NCBI GenBank assembly: GCA_029237695.1
Contig: CM055271.1
Location: 36,328,462 to 36,392,461 of the forward strand
Origin: Conchocele bisecta
Lineage: Eukaryota > Mollusca > Bivalvia > Lucinida > Thyasiridae
Direction: 5' to 3'
DNA: 64,000 bases
A program made the position numbers and the translations under genes. The notes beneath the pieces were generated by a model. The model worked only from the letters and a program-made list of their open reading frames with translations. It did no database searches and had not been told where the DNA came from. Below are positions 24,077 through 33,189 of the stretch, piece by piece (within the stretch, counting starts at the first letter, position 1; each line of letters opens with the position of its first letter).

Positions 24077-24559
24077 TACATCAGGCATATGACCATTCTG
24101 AAATGTATTGGCGTGCTTTGTAATCGTGAACATACATTAACATGTGAGATAAATTATCTGGAAATCCTTAAAAAGTAAGATTATGTTTCCTTGGTGTCTG
24201 GTTTAGAGGCGTTATACTGTACATGTGGGTGGACTACCTTGTAGAAAAGAACGGGACTTTTAATTTTCAAAATGGGATAGACTAATCCCGCAACTATGTA
24301 CATGCACTTATTCATTTCCGTTGTTTAGCCTGTTTGACCCAATCCGTGAGTTTCTACCTTTAAAGCGGCCTCGATTTGTATTAATGTTATATGTGGCTGT
24401 GACTGTAGAAGAAATGAGGCCTATGAAATTTATTACCAGTCATACATATAGTATGAACAATGGGGTTTCTGGGCCAGTTCACCACCTAGGGCCCGCCCCA
24501 TCCCCCCTGGCGGGGCCCATCCCATTTCTGACGATGGAGAGCCCACCCCGACCACCCCA

Positions 24560-24864
24560 GTAGCCTATTTCATCAACATAGCAAAGTATACTTTACTAGC
24601 AAAGTATACTTTGAGGGAGTAATCATTTATTTTTCCTGAAATGAATTATTTCATATAGAACTAACAACTGCATATATTTCATGATTAAAAGTATGCAGAA
24701 TTATTATACTGACTTTATTACATTATCACAGCCAAATTGGCTGTGATAATGTAATAAATTCAGTATAATAAAAATTAATAAATTTATCATAAAATTGAAA
24801 ATTTCCACCTCAAAGTATACTTTGCTACTAAAGTATACTTTGCAATGTTGGTGAAATAGGCTAC
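24560..24864. mobile_element. Palindromic MITE, copy 2 (more complete)
   Basis: Same family as 20479-20749 with the same ends. Here both sides keep paired 'aaagtatacttt' blocks, two on each side. The central hairpin is 'attatcacagccaaatt' and its complement. Confidence 0.9.
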
Positions 24865-25180
24865 AGACATACCGGGGTTCCCATTTCGCACATACAGCAT
24901 GGACTTTCCTTTTAGACATACTCATTATGACGGGTATACCAAATCAAGTGACACAATGAGGTTAGGTAAACCAAATGTCAATAATTCCAGCACAAAAATA
25001 TTTACACAATTCCCTAACATTTGATTGGCCCGTAGCAAGTCTATGTCCAAAATTTATATCCCAGTAAACTCCAATGCCGAACTACTTTCCGTAACGGTCA
25101 GGCGCAGTTAAAATAATTCTTAAGAAAACGGAAAATAAACACATTTTCTTGATGAATTTATTTCAAATGCTGGAATTATA
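24865..25180. other. Spacer, nothing recognised
   Basis: No gene or repeat supported. Confidence 0.5.
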
Positions 25181-25334
25181 AGAAATAAATGGCCTTTTTG
25201 TTGAATTTTTCGGGGATATAAACTTGGAAAAGTCGCGGGAATACTGGACGAGGCCTTCCCGCCTTCGTCCAGTATTCCCGCGACTTTTCTAAGTTTTTAC
25301 CCCGATAAATTCCACAAAAAGGCCATTCATTCCT
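25181..25334. mobile_element. 154 bp palindromic MITE
   Basis: Arms 'aaataaatggcctttttg' and 'caaaaaggccattcatt', then 'aaaagtcgcgggaatactgg' and its complement, around a centre at 'ggccttcccgcc'. Both flanks read 'ata' or 'tata', possibly a short target duplication. It stops about 15 bases before the truncated Cys-rich reading frame that follows. Confidence 0.85.
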
Positions 25335-25349
25335 ATAATGGCTTACTTT

Positions 25350-25835
25350 GTGCTCATCAGAGATCTGCGCTCGGAGGTGTATGGGAGAGTATTGTAAAGT
25401 TCACATTGCCCGACTTAGGAAAGGTGGCGGCACAAAGCCCTGCACAATATGTGGAATGGGTGTTACGAACCGCTTTTCTTTGTGCCAGGGTTGCGAATAT
25501 GAGAAAGAGAAGGTGAAGACTGGCAGCGAAAACAACGGGTCATCCAGAAGGAATTTCAGCGTCTGGCTGCAATGTATCCCTATCGAATTACCTATTAGAG
25601 ATATCTTACTATAAGGTATACCAGTTCATGTGAGAAAGAGAATGTGAAGCACTGGCAGCGAAACCAATGGGCACGAGAATGAGTTTCGGCGTCTGGCTGC
25701 AATATATCCCATTGAATTATTCCTATTAGATATATCTTTACAATAGGGTATACCCATTCAGATTGACTACAAAGGATGAATACATCGACCAGCTACTCGC
25801 TGAAATGCAGGCACACGAGCCTCTACATGACGTTG
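25350..25835 (+). pseudogene. Cys-rich (zinc-binding-like) protein fragment, probably Polinton-associated
   Basis: Reading from 25351 the frame shows CARRCMGEYCKVHIARLRKG, then PCTICG, then SLCQGCEYEKEK. This is a C-x3-C...C-x2-C...C-x2-C arrangement that suggests a small zinc-binding protein. There is no upstream ATG: the frame starts right after a MITE, so the 5' end is missing. The tail (about 25494-25627) is followed by a second, diverged copy of the same ~125 bases (25628-25752) in a changed frame. The sequence then resumes with coding-like text (DEYIDQLLAEMQAHEP) up to the piggyBac end at 25840. From memory, proteins like this occur in Polinton elements of marine invertebrates. That, and the Polinton genes on the far side of the piggyBac, make it plausible that this is the left part of the same element. 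The function is not known. Confidence 0.5.
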
Positions 25836-26178
25836 TTAACTCATTCGCCCCTAGTGCCGAGATAAGTCGTCGGCCTTATGTACTGTTATATCCCGCACAC
25901 CGAGTTATATCGGCGCAGTAAATTTTAATCCTGTCCCGCGCGACGAGAATTGGCGGCTCGCTAAAGCTAGTATTCTATCCCACACGACGAGTTATGTCGG
26001 CGCGTGTCATTGGTCAACTCCAACATAGTTTGCTTGAGACCCGTATATTTAACCAATCAGATTTCTTCTTACATATAACTACGATACATTGATTTCTCAC
26101 ATGTGAAAGTTTGAATAGTTTTGATAGAGAGGAAAATATTGAATTTTGCAATTGAAGTTTGGTGAAAAGTGTTCTAAA

Positions 26179-27733
26179 ATGGCTAATCGGAGACTGGATC
26201 TAGCGCAAGCAGTTTCCATGATCACTGATGATGCGGTTGAAGGCTCATTGAGTGATGTTAGCATCACCAATGGTAGTGACAACGATTACAGTGATTCGGA
26301 AAGTGAAAATGAAAGCATGGCTATGGGTAGTGACGACGACGACGACCAGTCTGTTGACAATCGTGGAAATCGTGGAACAGACATTCCCAATGCACCGTCC
26401 TCTGGCCCAGATCCAGTGCTAACAATTGATATTGCCCCTGATGTCACAGCGTGGGACTTCTGTTTTTCCCTGCATTTCTCATTGAAATGTTGTGTGGCCA
26501 GACAAATCTCTATGCCCGAAAGAGACAGACCGACAAGCCCGATCCGAACTGGCGACCAGTGGTGGAAGAAGAAATGAAAGCTTGGCTCGGTATTCGGGTG
26601 TTTATGAGCATTCTCAAGGTTAGTTGTGTTCCATTACATTTGGTGATCATTTCTTTCAGGGGACCTACACATTGGAGGAAAATATTGTTCGCTAACTCCA
26701 GAATAAACTTTTAAGTGTACGAATAATTACATGTACACGTAGTGACACAATGAATGTGTTCAGAAGAAAAATTATATTTGAAAAAAGAAACTTCTTTTTT
26801 ACAAATAACATAGTCCCAGATCCACGTGACCAATCTCCTTATCTGCTCTCTGCCAACGGGCTACTGTAACATTGTTATTCATGAACACACAATTTGTTAT
26901 GTATGCTATTACACTATGTAATAATCTCTCGCTATTTAAAATGTGGTATTCACTGGTGAGAAGTGCCCTAATTTTATTTATTTACATTTCAGCTTCCACA
27001 GTCAGCCATGTACTGGTCAACAGACGCGCTATTTGAAAACCTAAGCATCCGACACTTCATCAAACGAGACCGATTTGACAAAATCTCCCAGTACCCTCAC
27101 GCCAATGATAGGACAAAAAATCCCGCAAGAGGTCAGCCAGGTCACGAAAAACTCCATCACATCCGGCCTGTGCTTGATGAAGTTCTCGACCGCTGCCTGC
27201 GAAACTACAACCCGCATCAGAATACCAGCGTCGATGACGCAATGTTGAAGTTTCGTGGTAGATTGTCATTTCGCCAGTACTTCCCAGCAAAACCCACAAA
27301 ATATGGAATAAAGGTGTGGATGAGAGGCAATCCTGTTTTGAAGGACATGACACAAAATATATGGGGAAAGCAGCACATAGTGAATGTGGATAACTACTTC
27401 ACCAGCCCTGATTTGCTAACGACACTGCTCGACAATGGAATGTACGCACGTGGCACTGTTCGAATCAACAGAAAGGGATTCCCGGCCCCTCTGTTGAAAC
27501 CAAAAGATGTGAAGGAACAAGGGCAATTCATCTCAGCACAAAAGGGGGAGCTGAACTCCGAAAATCCTGCAATGCTTGACAGTGTCGTGTCGAGAAAATC
27601 TAGAAATGGGGAGGTGCGCGAATTTAGAGCCCCATCAATAATTACAGAGTACAATAACAATATGAATGGCGTCGACCATGCCGACCAGCTCAGCACAGAG
27701 TACTGTACGCACCGAACCTCGAGAAAATGGTGA
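26179..27733 (+). pseudogene. piggyBac transposase (PGBD family), one intron, broken
   Basis: Transposase that cuts and pastes the element at TTAA sites. The frame opens at the ATG at 26179 with an acidic, Ser/Asp-rich N-terminus (about residues 30-65), typical of the family. A frameshift near 26450 moves it into the frame reading FFPAFLIEMLCGQTNLYARK. A GT-AG intron of 374 bp (26619-26992) is spliced in phase zero, joining SILK to LPQSAMYW. The three Asp-containing blocks expected of the catalytic DDD triad are present: SVDDAMLKFRGR, NVDNYFTSPDLL and GVDHADQL. A segment between VWMRGNP and VLKDMTQNIWG looks deleted compared with relatives. The frame stops at TGA (27731-27733) after SRKW, where family members continue with Trp. 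Recognisable C-terminal text (FDVAMTN, FIFMKES) follows to about 27810, with further scraps to 28040. No Cys-rich C-terminal domain is seen. Almost certainly inactive. Confidence 0.9.
26619..26992 (+). other. Predicted intron in the piggyBac transposase
   Basis: The donor AAG|GTTAGTTG and the acceptor 'tttacatttcag' lie exactly where the transposase reading jumps from SILK to LPQ without loss of frame. The intron is AT-rich and has in-frame stops. Confidence 0.75.
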
Positions 27734-27978
27734 CAATATATCTTCTGGTTTCCGTTTGACGTTGCCATGACCAACATGAAGAACGCGTTCATTTTTATGA
27801 AGGAGTCGGCAAATCACAAAATAAAAAAAAATCGGGACGCAATAAACAGTTGCCCATGCTTGAATATGGATGGCACTCTGTAAACAGCTGATTGGGGATT
27901 ACGTTGAAAAGGAACGCGCAACACTCGGCACAATTGGAAATGGACATTTTCCGAAGAAAGCTTAGAAGAAAGGCCGCT

Positions 27979-28248
27979 TCAGGCATCATGGATGAGCCCA
28001 TCCCGGGAGTGGTGAAGAGGCGATTGCTTAAGCAAGATGGATAGCAAGAAGGAGACGAGCCCGCCTATCAGTCCAGGCAGTGCGGCAGCCGCTTTTTCAG
28101 CTAATTTAACCAGGAGGCTGGCGAGTGCTTTTAGCTGCTTTTTTACCCACTCCTCGGCTCCGCCGGCTGGCGTGGGTGCTGATTCTGGCGCAGCCACCGC
28201 ACCACCGCCACCTCCCGTGATAGCAAGAACTAGGGTCGATATGGTCAT
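27979..28248 (-). pseudogene. Polinton small amphipathic/membrane protein, C-terminus truncated
   Basis: An 89-residue frame starting MTISTLVLAITGGGGG. A Gly/Ala/Pro-rich stretch (about residues 11-30) is followed by a strongly amphipathic to hydrophobic helix region (VKKQLKALASLLVKLAEKAA, then LPGLIGGLVSFLLSILL), about residues 35-75. Proteins with this helix layout accompany Polinton capsid genes, where a role in the virion or membrane penetration has been suggested. I cannot show that here. Relatives, as I remember them, continue with further hydrophobic segments. This one instead runs into sequence shared with the piggyBac tail, so its last ~15 residues are probably not original. The start is 43 bases after the stop of the preceding coiled-coil gene, consistent with a gene cluster on the minus strand. 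Confidence 0.6.
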
Positions 28249-28290
28249 GCTGAGTGCTGTGATGATGCTTACTATTGTGACGCACTGCTC

Positions 28291-28880
28291 TCAGAACAGA
28301 GTGCGAAGACGCTCACTGTGTGTCGTGTCCTCATGCAGGACCTTTGAGATTGTTTCGCGGATCCGATTTATTTGGGTACGGAGCGCCTCATGGGTAGCCG
28401 AGGCAGCCTCCAAGCGAGATTCTCTTTCATCCCGCAACGATCGCAGGCGTTCAGTGATCCGCGCCGCTTGTCTTCGTCATCATGGGCTTCTTCCAGTTTT
28501 CCTTTTTCTAGTGCCATATGCTCTTCCAGCGCCGAGACTTTGACGAGGTTGTTTGTTAGCTCGCCCCTGACTGTTTGTATAGTCTTATCGAGTACCCGGA
28601 GATCGCGAAGGTTTAACGGTGGGTCATCCATCGTGCTGAGTATTTTGTCTCATTTTCATTGAGCGCATTAATAGCATCGGTGGCTACGCGCGGGACCTCG
28701 CTGAGCTCGACTGCTTCTATTTCGTCGTTAGCCCCGTCTAGCTCAGTGTCGGCCACCCGCAGGGCATCTACAGCACGGGCGGGCAACTTTTATTTTTTAC
28801 ACCCGGCTGCTTCCAATCTACGAATCCGAGTTCGTCCCTTGATTTGGCCATCGCCCCGGCTTCCAGCAGACAATGGTACT
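28291..28880 (-). pseudogene. Polinton-associated coiled-coil protein, frameshifted
   Basis: Minus-strand coding-like sequence in at least three frame segments. An ATG near 28849 starts a short frame (MAKSRDELGFVDWK) that soon stops. The next segment reads DALRVADTELDGANDE and NALNENETKYSARW. The third starts MDDPPLNLRDLRVLDKTIQ at 28631 and shows heptad-like charged and leucine spacing (VSALEEHMALEKGKLEEAHD). A shift near 28460 leads to ERLRSLRDERESRLEAAS and LRTQINRIRETISK, ending at the stop at 28291-28293. The heptad pattern suggests a long coiled coil. Capsid-cluster proteins with coiled coils are known in Polintons, but I cannot assign a specific one. It lies between the acidic gene at 28.87-29.2 kb and the amphipathic protein, all on the same strand. 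Confidence 0.45.
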
Positions 28881-29225
28881 CAGTGCTAGGGGTTTCCCGG
28901 TTGTCATCTTGATGATTGGGATATTTAATGCTTTTAGTCGTAACCTGCCGAACCGATCCAATTCGAACTTGGAGTAGTCACGGCCAATAGATGGGAGCGT
29001 ACTCTTTTCTACCCACTAGTTGTAGTAGTCACTTACAGCTGAATTGAGTGATTCCTGGCTTAGAGGAACGGTGTTGATAGCACCGCCTATACATATTTCC
29101 TCAACGCACGCGGCTGATGTTTCTGGCATCTCTATGAAGGGCGTTTCGTCATCGTCGGCGATGTTGTCTTTTCGGTCGCCCGTAGTGCGATCGAATTCGT
29201 CCATGTTCATATCGTGACCAACCAT
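28866..29225 (-). pseudogene. Acidic Polinton-associated protein, N-terminal part and broken remainder
   Basis: Starts MVGHDMNMDEFDRTTGDRKD at 29225, with an acidic stretch (DNIADDDETPF). It continues to a stop at 29016 after SAVSDYYN. Directly downstream, in a shifted frame, coding-like text goes on (STLPSIGRDYSKFELDRFGR, LRLKALNIPI). That part is reminiscent, from memory, of a protein found next to Polinton capsid genes, possibly a minor capsid component. It is divergently arranged with the major capsid gene, with about 60-140 bases between the starts, which would hold both promoters. The assignment is weak; no catalytic motif is visible. Confidence 0.4.
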
Positions 29226-29284
29226 CGCTCCGACGTATTGAACAATAAAACAGAGACGGGTTCAATAGTATTGTTCGAAGATGT

Positions 29285-30540
29285 CTTAAAGTCAATACGG
29301 GCGCAAACTCGATCCATACCGCAGACTGTGTGAGCCACTCCGGGAAAAAGGCTCGAGATAGAGCGTGGTCATTACGAACAACCCCTCGACGATCGACCAA
29401 AACCAGCAGCACCTGGTCCGCTTTCCCAACCTCGGAGCTAACGACATCATTGTGCCAGGGACTGTCCGCCTTGCTTTCACTATCTCACTGACGTCCATGG
29501 ACCGAACCGTCGTTCAGAACCTGGGCCGCGCCATCGTCAAGAAGACCACGATAACAATTTCTGGTAATGAGGTGATGTCAATCGACGACAGCGACGTCTA
29601 CCATTGCTACCAAGACATGTGGAAGACAGCACAAGAGCGCGAAAACGCGGCCTATCGGGGTATTGATAGCCGTAATCGGAACGTAACCAGGCTTATAATC
29701 TGGGCTGGCAACAAGGCACATAACGTCGCGAGCGACAACGCGACCGCGGCCGCTTACGGCAACCGCTTCTACATCCCACTCGACTTTGAGCTGCTGGAGA
29801 GCCACATGCCATACTATCAGAGCGCTTTGGCGGACCGCCTCGAATAAGAATTAACGTTCAAGACTACGGCCGGGTCCTCATAGCCACTGACATGGCATCG
29901 ACGTATTCGATCGACAATGTTTCACTGTAGTACGACATGGTCACGCGCGATTGATTAGAGCTCAGTACGCAGGGCGCGTTGCCATACTTTATGAGTTCTT
30001 CGCCATCGCAAGATGACGAAAGACAAAAGCGACACATTGTGGAATATTAACATCAACGTCCCCATCCGCTCGATGAAAGACATACTGATGCTGCCCGGAT
30101 CGCGATAGGGGCTAGAAAAACCGACAAATTGTATAACCCCGAAATCACCAAGGTCGAGGTGACAACTGAGAGAGTCCCCAACCAGATCTACAGCCAGGGC
30201 CTTCGCACACACCAGCAGTGGGATGAAGCAAAAAATCAGTTTGCTGCCGGCTCTAAGCGCGCCCAAGAGGTTGGCGCAGTGGCTAAAGACCTGCAACTCT
30301 CGTGCGTCTCTCTCGCAGAGTTCCTGACTTCCAAGTACGCGCTATGGCTAGACATAAGAACCGACGACGACGACCAACTGCACGGTAGTGGACATCGAGT
30401 GGACAACGCGAGCGAAGGTTTTGACGATCCAGATAGCCAAAGAGGCAGACGGCAACGGCGCATTGAACGTGTACCTGCATATCATCACAGATGAGCAACT
30501 CAACATCGAAGATGGCCGATTCGTCTTAGCACTCTACTAA
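29285..30540 (+). pseudogene. Polinton major capsid protein (double jelly-roll), frameshifted
   Basis: The shell protein of the Polinton particle. The longest intact part (29365-29847) reads NNPSTIDQNQQHLVRFPNLG near its start, then TTITISGNEVMSIDDSD, and YGNRFYIPLDFELLESHMPY toward its end. I recognise these as the conserved core of one Polinton capsid lineage. A stop at 29845 is followed by a new frame (YGRVLIATDMASTYSIDN), a further break, and the C-terminal segment from about 30129 (NPEITKVEV, NQIYSQGLRTHQQWDEAKNQ). The reading ends at TAA 30538-30540. There are at least three frame changes, and the extreme N-terminus upstream of 29365 is interrupted by TAG. Length if undisturbed is about 400 residues. 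The next gene, the ATPase, overlaps its end by about 30 bases. Confidence 0.85.
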
Positions 30541-31149
30541 AATTAAAAATCCTCTGGATTTTACTCAGGATGCCCATTCCGCCATAATATGCGGGCAGAT
30601 TGGGTGCGGAAAACCCGTTTTCGTTCTGGACTTGCTCGAGGGCCCCTATCGCGATGCCTTTCGACACATTGTGATCCTGTGTCCCACTGTGCGACACAAC
30701 AAGAGCAACGCCCGAGTATCTAGGCTGACCCTGAGGTCTACGTCGTTGACCCCGGTGAGCGCCTCCACGATTGTCTGCGGGGCTTCTACCGACTATTTCA
30801 GGGTGAGCCCAACCTGTACGTGATTGACGACTGCTCAGCGAAGGCGGCGATGACCAAAAAGAAAGACATGCTCTCCGAGCTCGCATTTTCGGGCCGGCAT
30901 GCGGAGCAAAGCGTATGGATATCTACTCAGAAGTACAACACCGTCCTCAAGGATCTGCGCGAGCAAACGAAATGGGTCGCCCTCTTTCACTGCAAGGACC
31001 GAGACTCCGTCGATGACTGCCTTAGAGAGAACGACGCTGCTATCACAAAGCTTGAGGAGCAGCTGGAGGTTCGGCATATTCTTTCACAAACCAAGTACGT
31101 TTCTGCCGATCCAGAATCAATCGCGATTATTCAACGACCGCGAAGCTGA
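30512..31149 (+). pseudogene. Polinton packaging ATPase (A32/FtsK-like), frameshifted
   Basis: ATPase thought to pump element DNA into the capsid. An ATG at 30512 overlaps the end of the capsid gene, but a TAG falls five codons later. The recognisable part begins IKNPLDFTQDAHSAIICG. The Walker A region reads GQIGCGKP (about 30592-30615), with proline where Thr or Ser should follow the Lys. Then come LDLLEGPYRDAFRHIVILCP and a frameshift near 30720. Walker B reads LYVIDD (about 30810), followed by a sensor-like region with SVWISTQKYNTVLKDLREQT. The plus-strand frame closes at TGA 31147-31149, with a changed tail after HILSQTK. The Walker A change plus frameshift make activity very unlikely. 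Confidence 0.85.
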
Positions 31150-31295
31150 CTCCTTTGTTGGACACACGCTAAGAACAGCTTGCTGCGTAATTTACCACAC
31201 GTTTGAAATGTTCTTAGCTCCGCTGACGACCGCGTTGATCACAGCTAAGTACTGTCATTTTGAACACGTATGCCCGCGGACTGTAAGCTCAGAAA

Positions 31296-31590
31296 ATGTC
31301 GACTCCTGCAAAAGTGACGAAGCAGGAATCATCGGAATCACAAGAGCAACCTGTGATTGAACGGAAGCTCTAGCGGCAGCAATCTCCAGCACCACAACGA
31401 CATAGTCGTAGTCACGGGTGCCCTGTGGGTGCTCAGAGGGAACTACCTTTCACGACAACTGACTGCAGCAGCTGCTGGAGCTCCCGCTCAGATGCTTCCG
31501 AAGCGAGTTCCCCATGTGCTCCATTTAAACACAGCTCGCGACCCTTTTCATATGCAGTAAATAGTGAAAGAAATTGTGAAACAATTATTT
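31296..31590 (+). pseudogene. Possible small Ser/Gln-rich Polinton protein
   Basis: An ATG at 31296 opens MSTPAKVTKQESSESQEQPV, which stops after about 25 residues. The same frame continues with Ser/Arg-rich text to about 31590. Small Lys/Gln/Ser-rich proteins are found at this position in other Polintons, but nothing here is diagnostic. The preceding bases 31150-31295 contain no supportable gene. Confidence 0.25.
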
Positions 31591-31609
31591 GCAAAGCAAA
31601 TTGAAAACG

Positions 31610-31837
31610 ATGGCCGAATACGATGGAAATATTTTAGTGAACTCGGTTTGTCACGCCGTGGTGATATCGAGCCTCATTATCGGATTTGCTCGACTATCAA
31701 AGATGGCCTTCGGGGGGCCCGCCCCCAAGTTTGACATGACGGCGAGAGAAATAGGTCTCGTGACCTTAGACGTAGCGGTCGCTGTTGGGACCCGGGATTA
31801 TTTAGTTAAAGTCGGAATTCTACCGCCTAATATATGA
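31610..31837 (+). CDS. Polinton small membrane protein
   Basis: An intact 75-residue frame from the ATG at 31610 (MAEYDGNILVNSVCHAVV) to TGA at 31837. Residues about 7-25 (ILVNSVCHAVVISSLIIGFA) form a hydrophobic segment long enough to cross a membrane. A second, milder one lies near EIGLVTLDVAVAVG. I recall small proteins with this shape and the KFDMTAREIGLVTLDVA-like region from Polintons of cnidarians and molluscs. Their function is unknown to me. It is the only Polinton reading frame here without a visible break. An alternative upstream non-ATG start at 31589 would add seven residues, but nothing supports it. Confidence 0.6.
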   Translation: MAEYDGNILVNSVCHAVVISSLIIGFARLSKMAFGGPAPKFDMTAREIGLVTLDVAVAVGTRDYLVKVGILPPNI

Positions 31838-31936
31838 GTAACTCATTAGAGAAGCTAATGCACGTTACTTCGTAAAATAGCACAGCTTAATAACTTGCTT
31901 AATTGACAAAGTTAACCTAATTAACGTAAATTAGTA

Positions 31937-32266
31937 ATGGCTTCGATCTCAATGCTCGTAGGTGGTGCGGTGGTGAACGCATTGACATTCAGCGGCAGCA
32001 ACTTTCTATTCTCGAATCTGCGAAGCTCGGACGGGACGTACATGAGGAGCGCAAGCGCCATGATTTTAGCTGTAGAACAATTCCAGGGCGCACACACAGC
32101 ATGGTCCTGAAAACGAACCGCCATTCTGGACTGGATCAACGAGGATCTTCGCCGCGAGAATCACGCCGTACAAACTTTCCGGAGCATTGACACTGCCATC
32201 CGGGAGTACGCGCGGGCATATCTACAGAAAAACAACAATCTCGCACCGCTGGATCCTGAGCCCTAG
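31937..32266 (+). pseudogene. Polinton conserved protein with N-terminal hydrophobic segment, in-frame stop
   Basis: An ATG at 31937 starts MASISMLVGGAVVNALTFSG, a glycine-rich hydrophobic N-terminus that could insert into a membrane. An alpha-helical charged part follows. TGA at 32108-32110 interrupts the frame after GAHTAWS. Reading on in the same frame gives RTAILDWINEDLRRENHAVQ and DTAIREYARAYLQKNN, up to TAG at 32264-32266. The total would be about 109 residues, and text like LTDFY follows the stop, so the original protein was longer. I recognise the pattern (hydrophobic N-terminus, then a helical region with DWINE) from Polinton gene clusters, always downstream of the ATPase. The role is unknown, perhaps a minor virion component. 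Confidence 0.65.
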
Positions 32267-32372
32267 CTTACAGACTTCTACGTGTCTTCAGATGCCCAAA
32301 AAGAACGCGAGAGCGACAGGCCTCGTCAGCTACTATATTGCGAATCATTAAATTATTCGCCATGCAATAACG

Positions 32373-32667
32373 ATGTTAGTTGACGATATTTATTTCGCTC
32401 TGCTTGAAGTAGGCCACTCGGCCTTTACATACCGTTTAGCTGGCACAAAGGCTCTGATCCGTTTGGCCCACGATTCTTTCCAGACATGGCGTGAGGACGA
32501 AACGCGGCCGCCGTTTTCGCAAAGCGGATGGTGACGGAGCCACCCAAGCAGCGCGTGCCTGCTTGTAAAGTATCGACGACGCAGTTACCGGACGATCTGG
32601 CAAAGACATGTTGGAGACTGTTCGATCTGCTTGAATATCTTGCAGACAATGGACACGCGCAAGCTTA
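32373..32667 (+). pseudogene. Unrecognised protein upstream of the integrase, frameshifted
   Basis: An ATG at 32373 opens MLVDDIYFALLEVGHSAFTY and runs to a TGA near 32527. From about 32500 a +1 frame carries on with coding-like text (VSTTQLPDDLAKTCWRLFDL, LEYLADNGHAQA) to TAA at 32665-32667. The two segments probably made one protein of about 95 residues or more. It stands 30-40 bases before the integrase C-terminal text on the same strand. It may be the N-terminal part of the integrase polyprotein, or a separate gene. I see no zinc-binding HHCC pattern that would favour the first option. Confidence 0.4.
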
Positions 32668-32696
32668 ACGTTCGCCTAGCGCACATGCTTAGCTAG

Positions 32697-33181
32697 CTAT
32701 ACACTGGGACCAGGGGATTGTGGAGCGGTTAAATCGGGCCCTGGCTGATCGGCTGGCACAGCGAGACCCAGCTGCGATGCTGCGGCGATCAACTGAGTGG
32801 GTGACCAGGCTGCCCGCCATGGTCTCTGCACTGAACGGCGAGGTGACCAGATTGGTCGGTAAAAAGCCCGTGGATGCCATCGAGGCGTAAACGGTATCGC
32901 ACAAGCCCTCTGCCGTCAAGCGCGGGCGACCCGTTGGTTTAGCGGAGCAAAAGCTTCTCTCGGGTGTTGGCGTCCTGTACCTCTACCAGCCCGGGGAGAT
33001 GGAGGGTGGCCGCCGCCGCGCGACTGATCCAGTGTGGTCTCTCAATGTATATCATCTTAATCGATATATTACCAAACTCGATGAGCCCGTGCTCTACTAC
33101 CTTGACAGTGGTCCATCGCGCGGGTTTGTCTGCGAAGAACTTCTTGTGGTGTGTTCTGATACACAGCTGCCACCGGGCTGA
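32697..33181 (+). pseudogene. Polinton integrase (retroviral-type), C-terminal part only
   Basis: Integrase inserts the element into host DNA using a DDE catalytic triad. Only the last part is present. GIVERLNRALADRL (from about 32714) contains the glutamate expected as the third catalytic residue. Then come STEWVTRLPAMVSALNGEVT and LVGKKPVDAIEA. An in-frame TAA (32888-32890) interrupts it. The same frame continues with YLYQPGEMEGGRRRATDPVW, matching the C-terminal chromodomain-like/SH3-like tail of such integrases, up to DTQLPPG and TGA at 33179-33181. The catalytic core with both aspartates and the zinc-binding N-terminus is missing, so this is a truncated relic. It ends tail to tail with the polymerase gene. 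Confidence 0.75.
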
Positions 33182-33189
33182 ACAAATTC

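Larger units (their letters stand above)
25840..28030 (+). mobile_element. piggyBac-type transposon copy (decayed; right end unclear)
   Basis: The left end is set at TTAA (25836-25839) followed by CTCATTCGCCCCTAGTGCCG, in keeping with the TTAA target and C-rich ends of piggyBac elements. Three related blocks follow in the leader: 'gccgagataagtcgtcgg', 'caccgagttatatcggcgc' and 'cacgacgagttatgtcggc'. These may be subterminal transposase-binding repeats. The transposase gene lies at 26179-27733, with a decayed tail beyond. A TTAA at 28028-28031 is the nearest candidate right border, but no inverted terminal repeat precedes it, so the right end is probably lost or rearranged. Confidence 0.65.

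Noticed and set aside
27394..27792. 132-residue minus-strand frame
   Set aside because: Antisense of the piggyBac catalytic domain.
28037..28543. 168-residue plus-strand frame
   Set aside because: Antisense of the minus-strand Polinton coiled-coil and amphipathic genes; Ser/Arg-rich, without family features.
30835..31077. Minus-strand frame over the ATPase gene
   Set aside because: Shadow of the plus-strand ATPase with its Walker B region.
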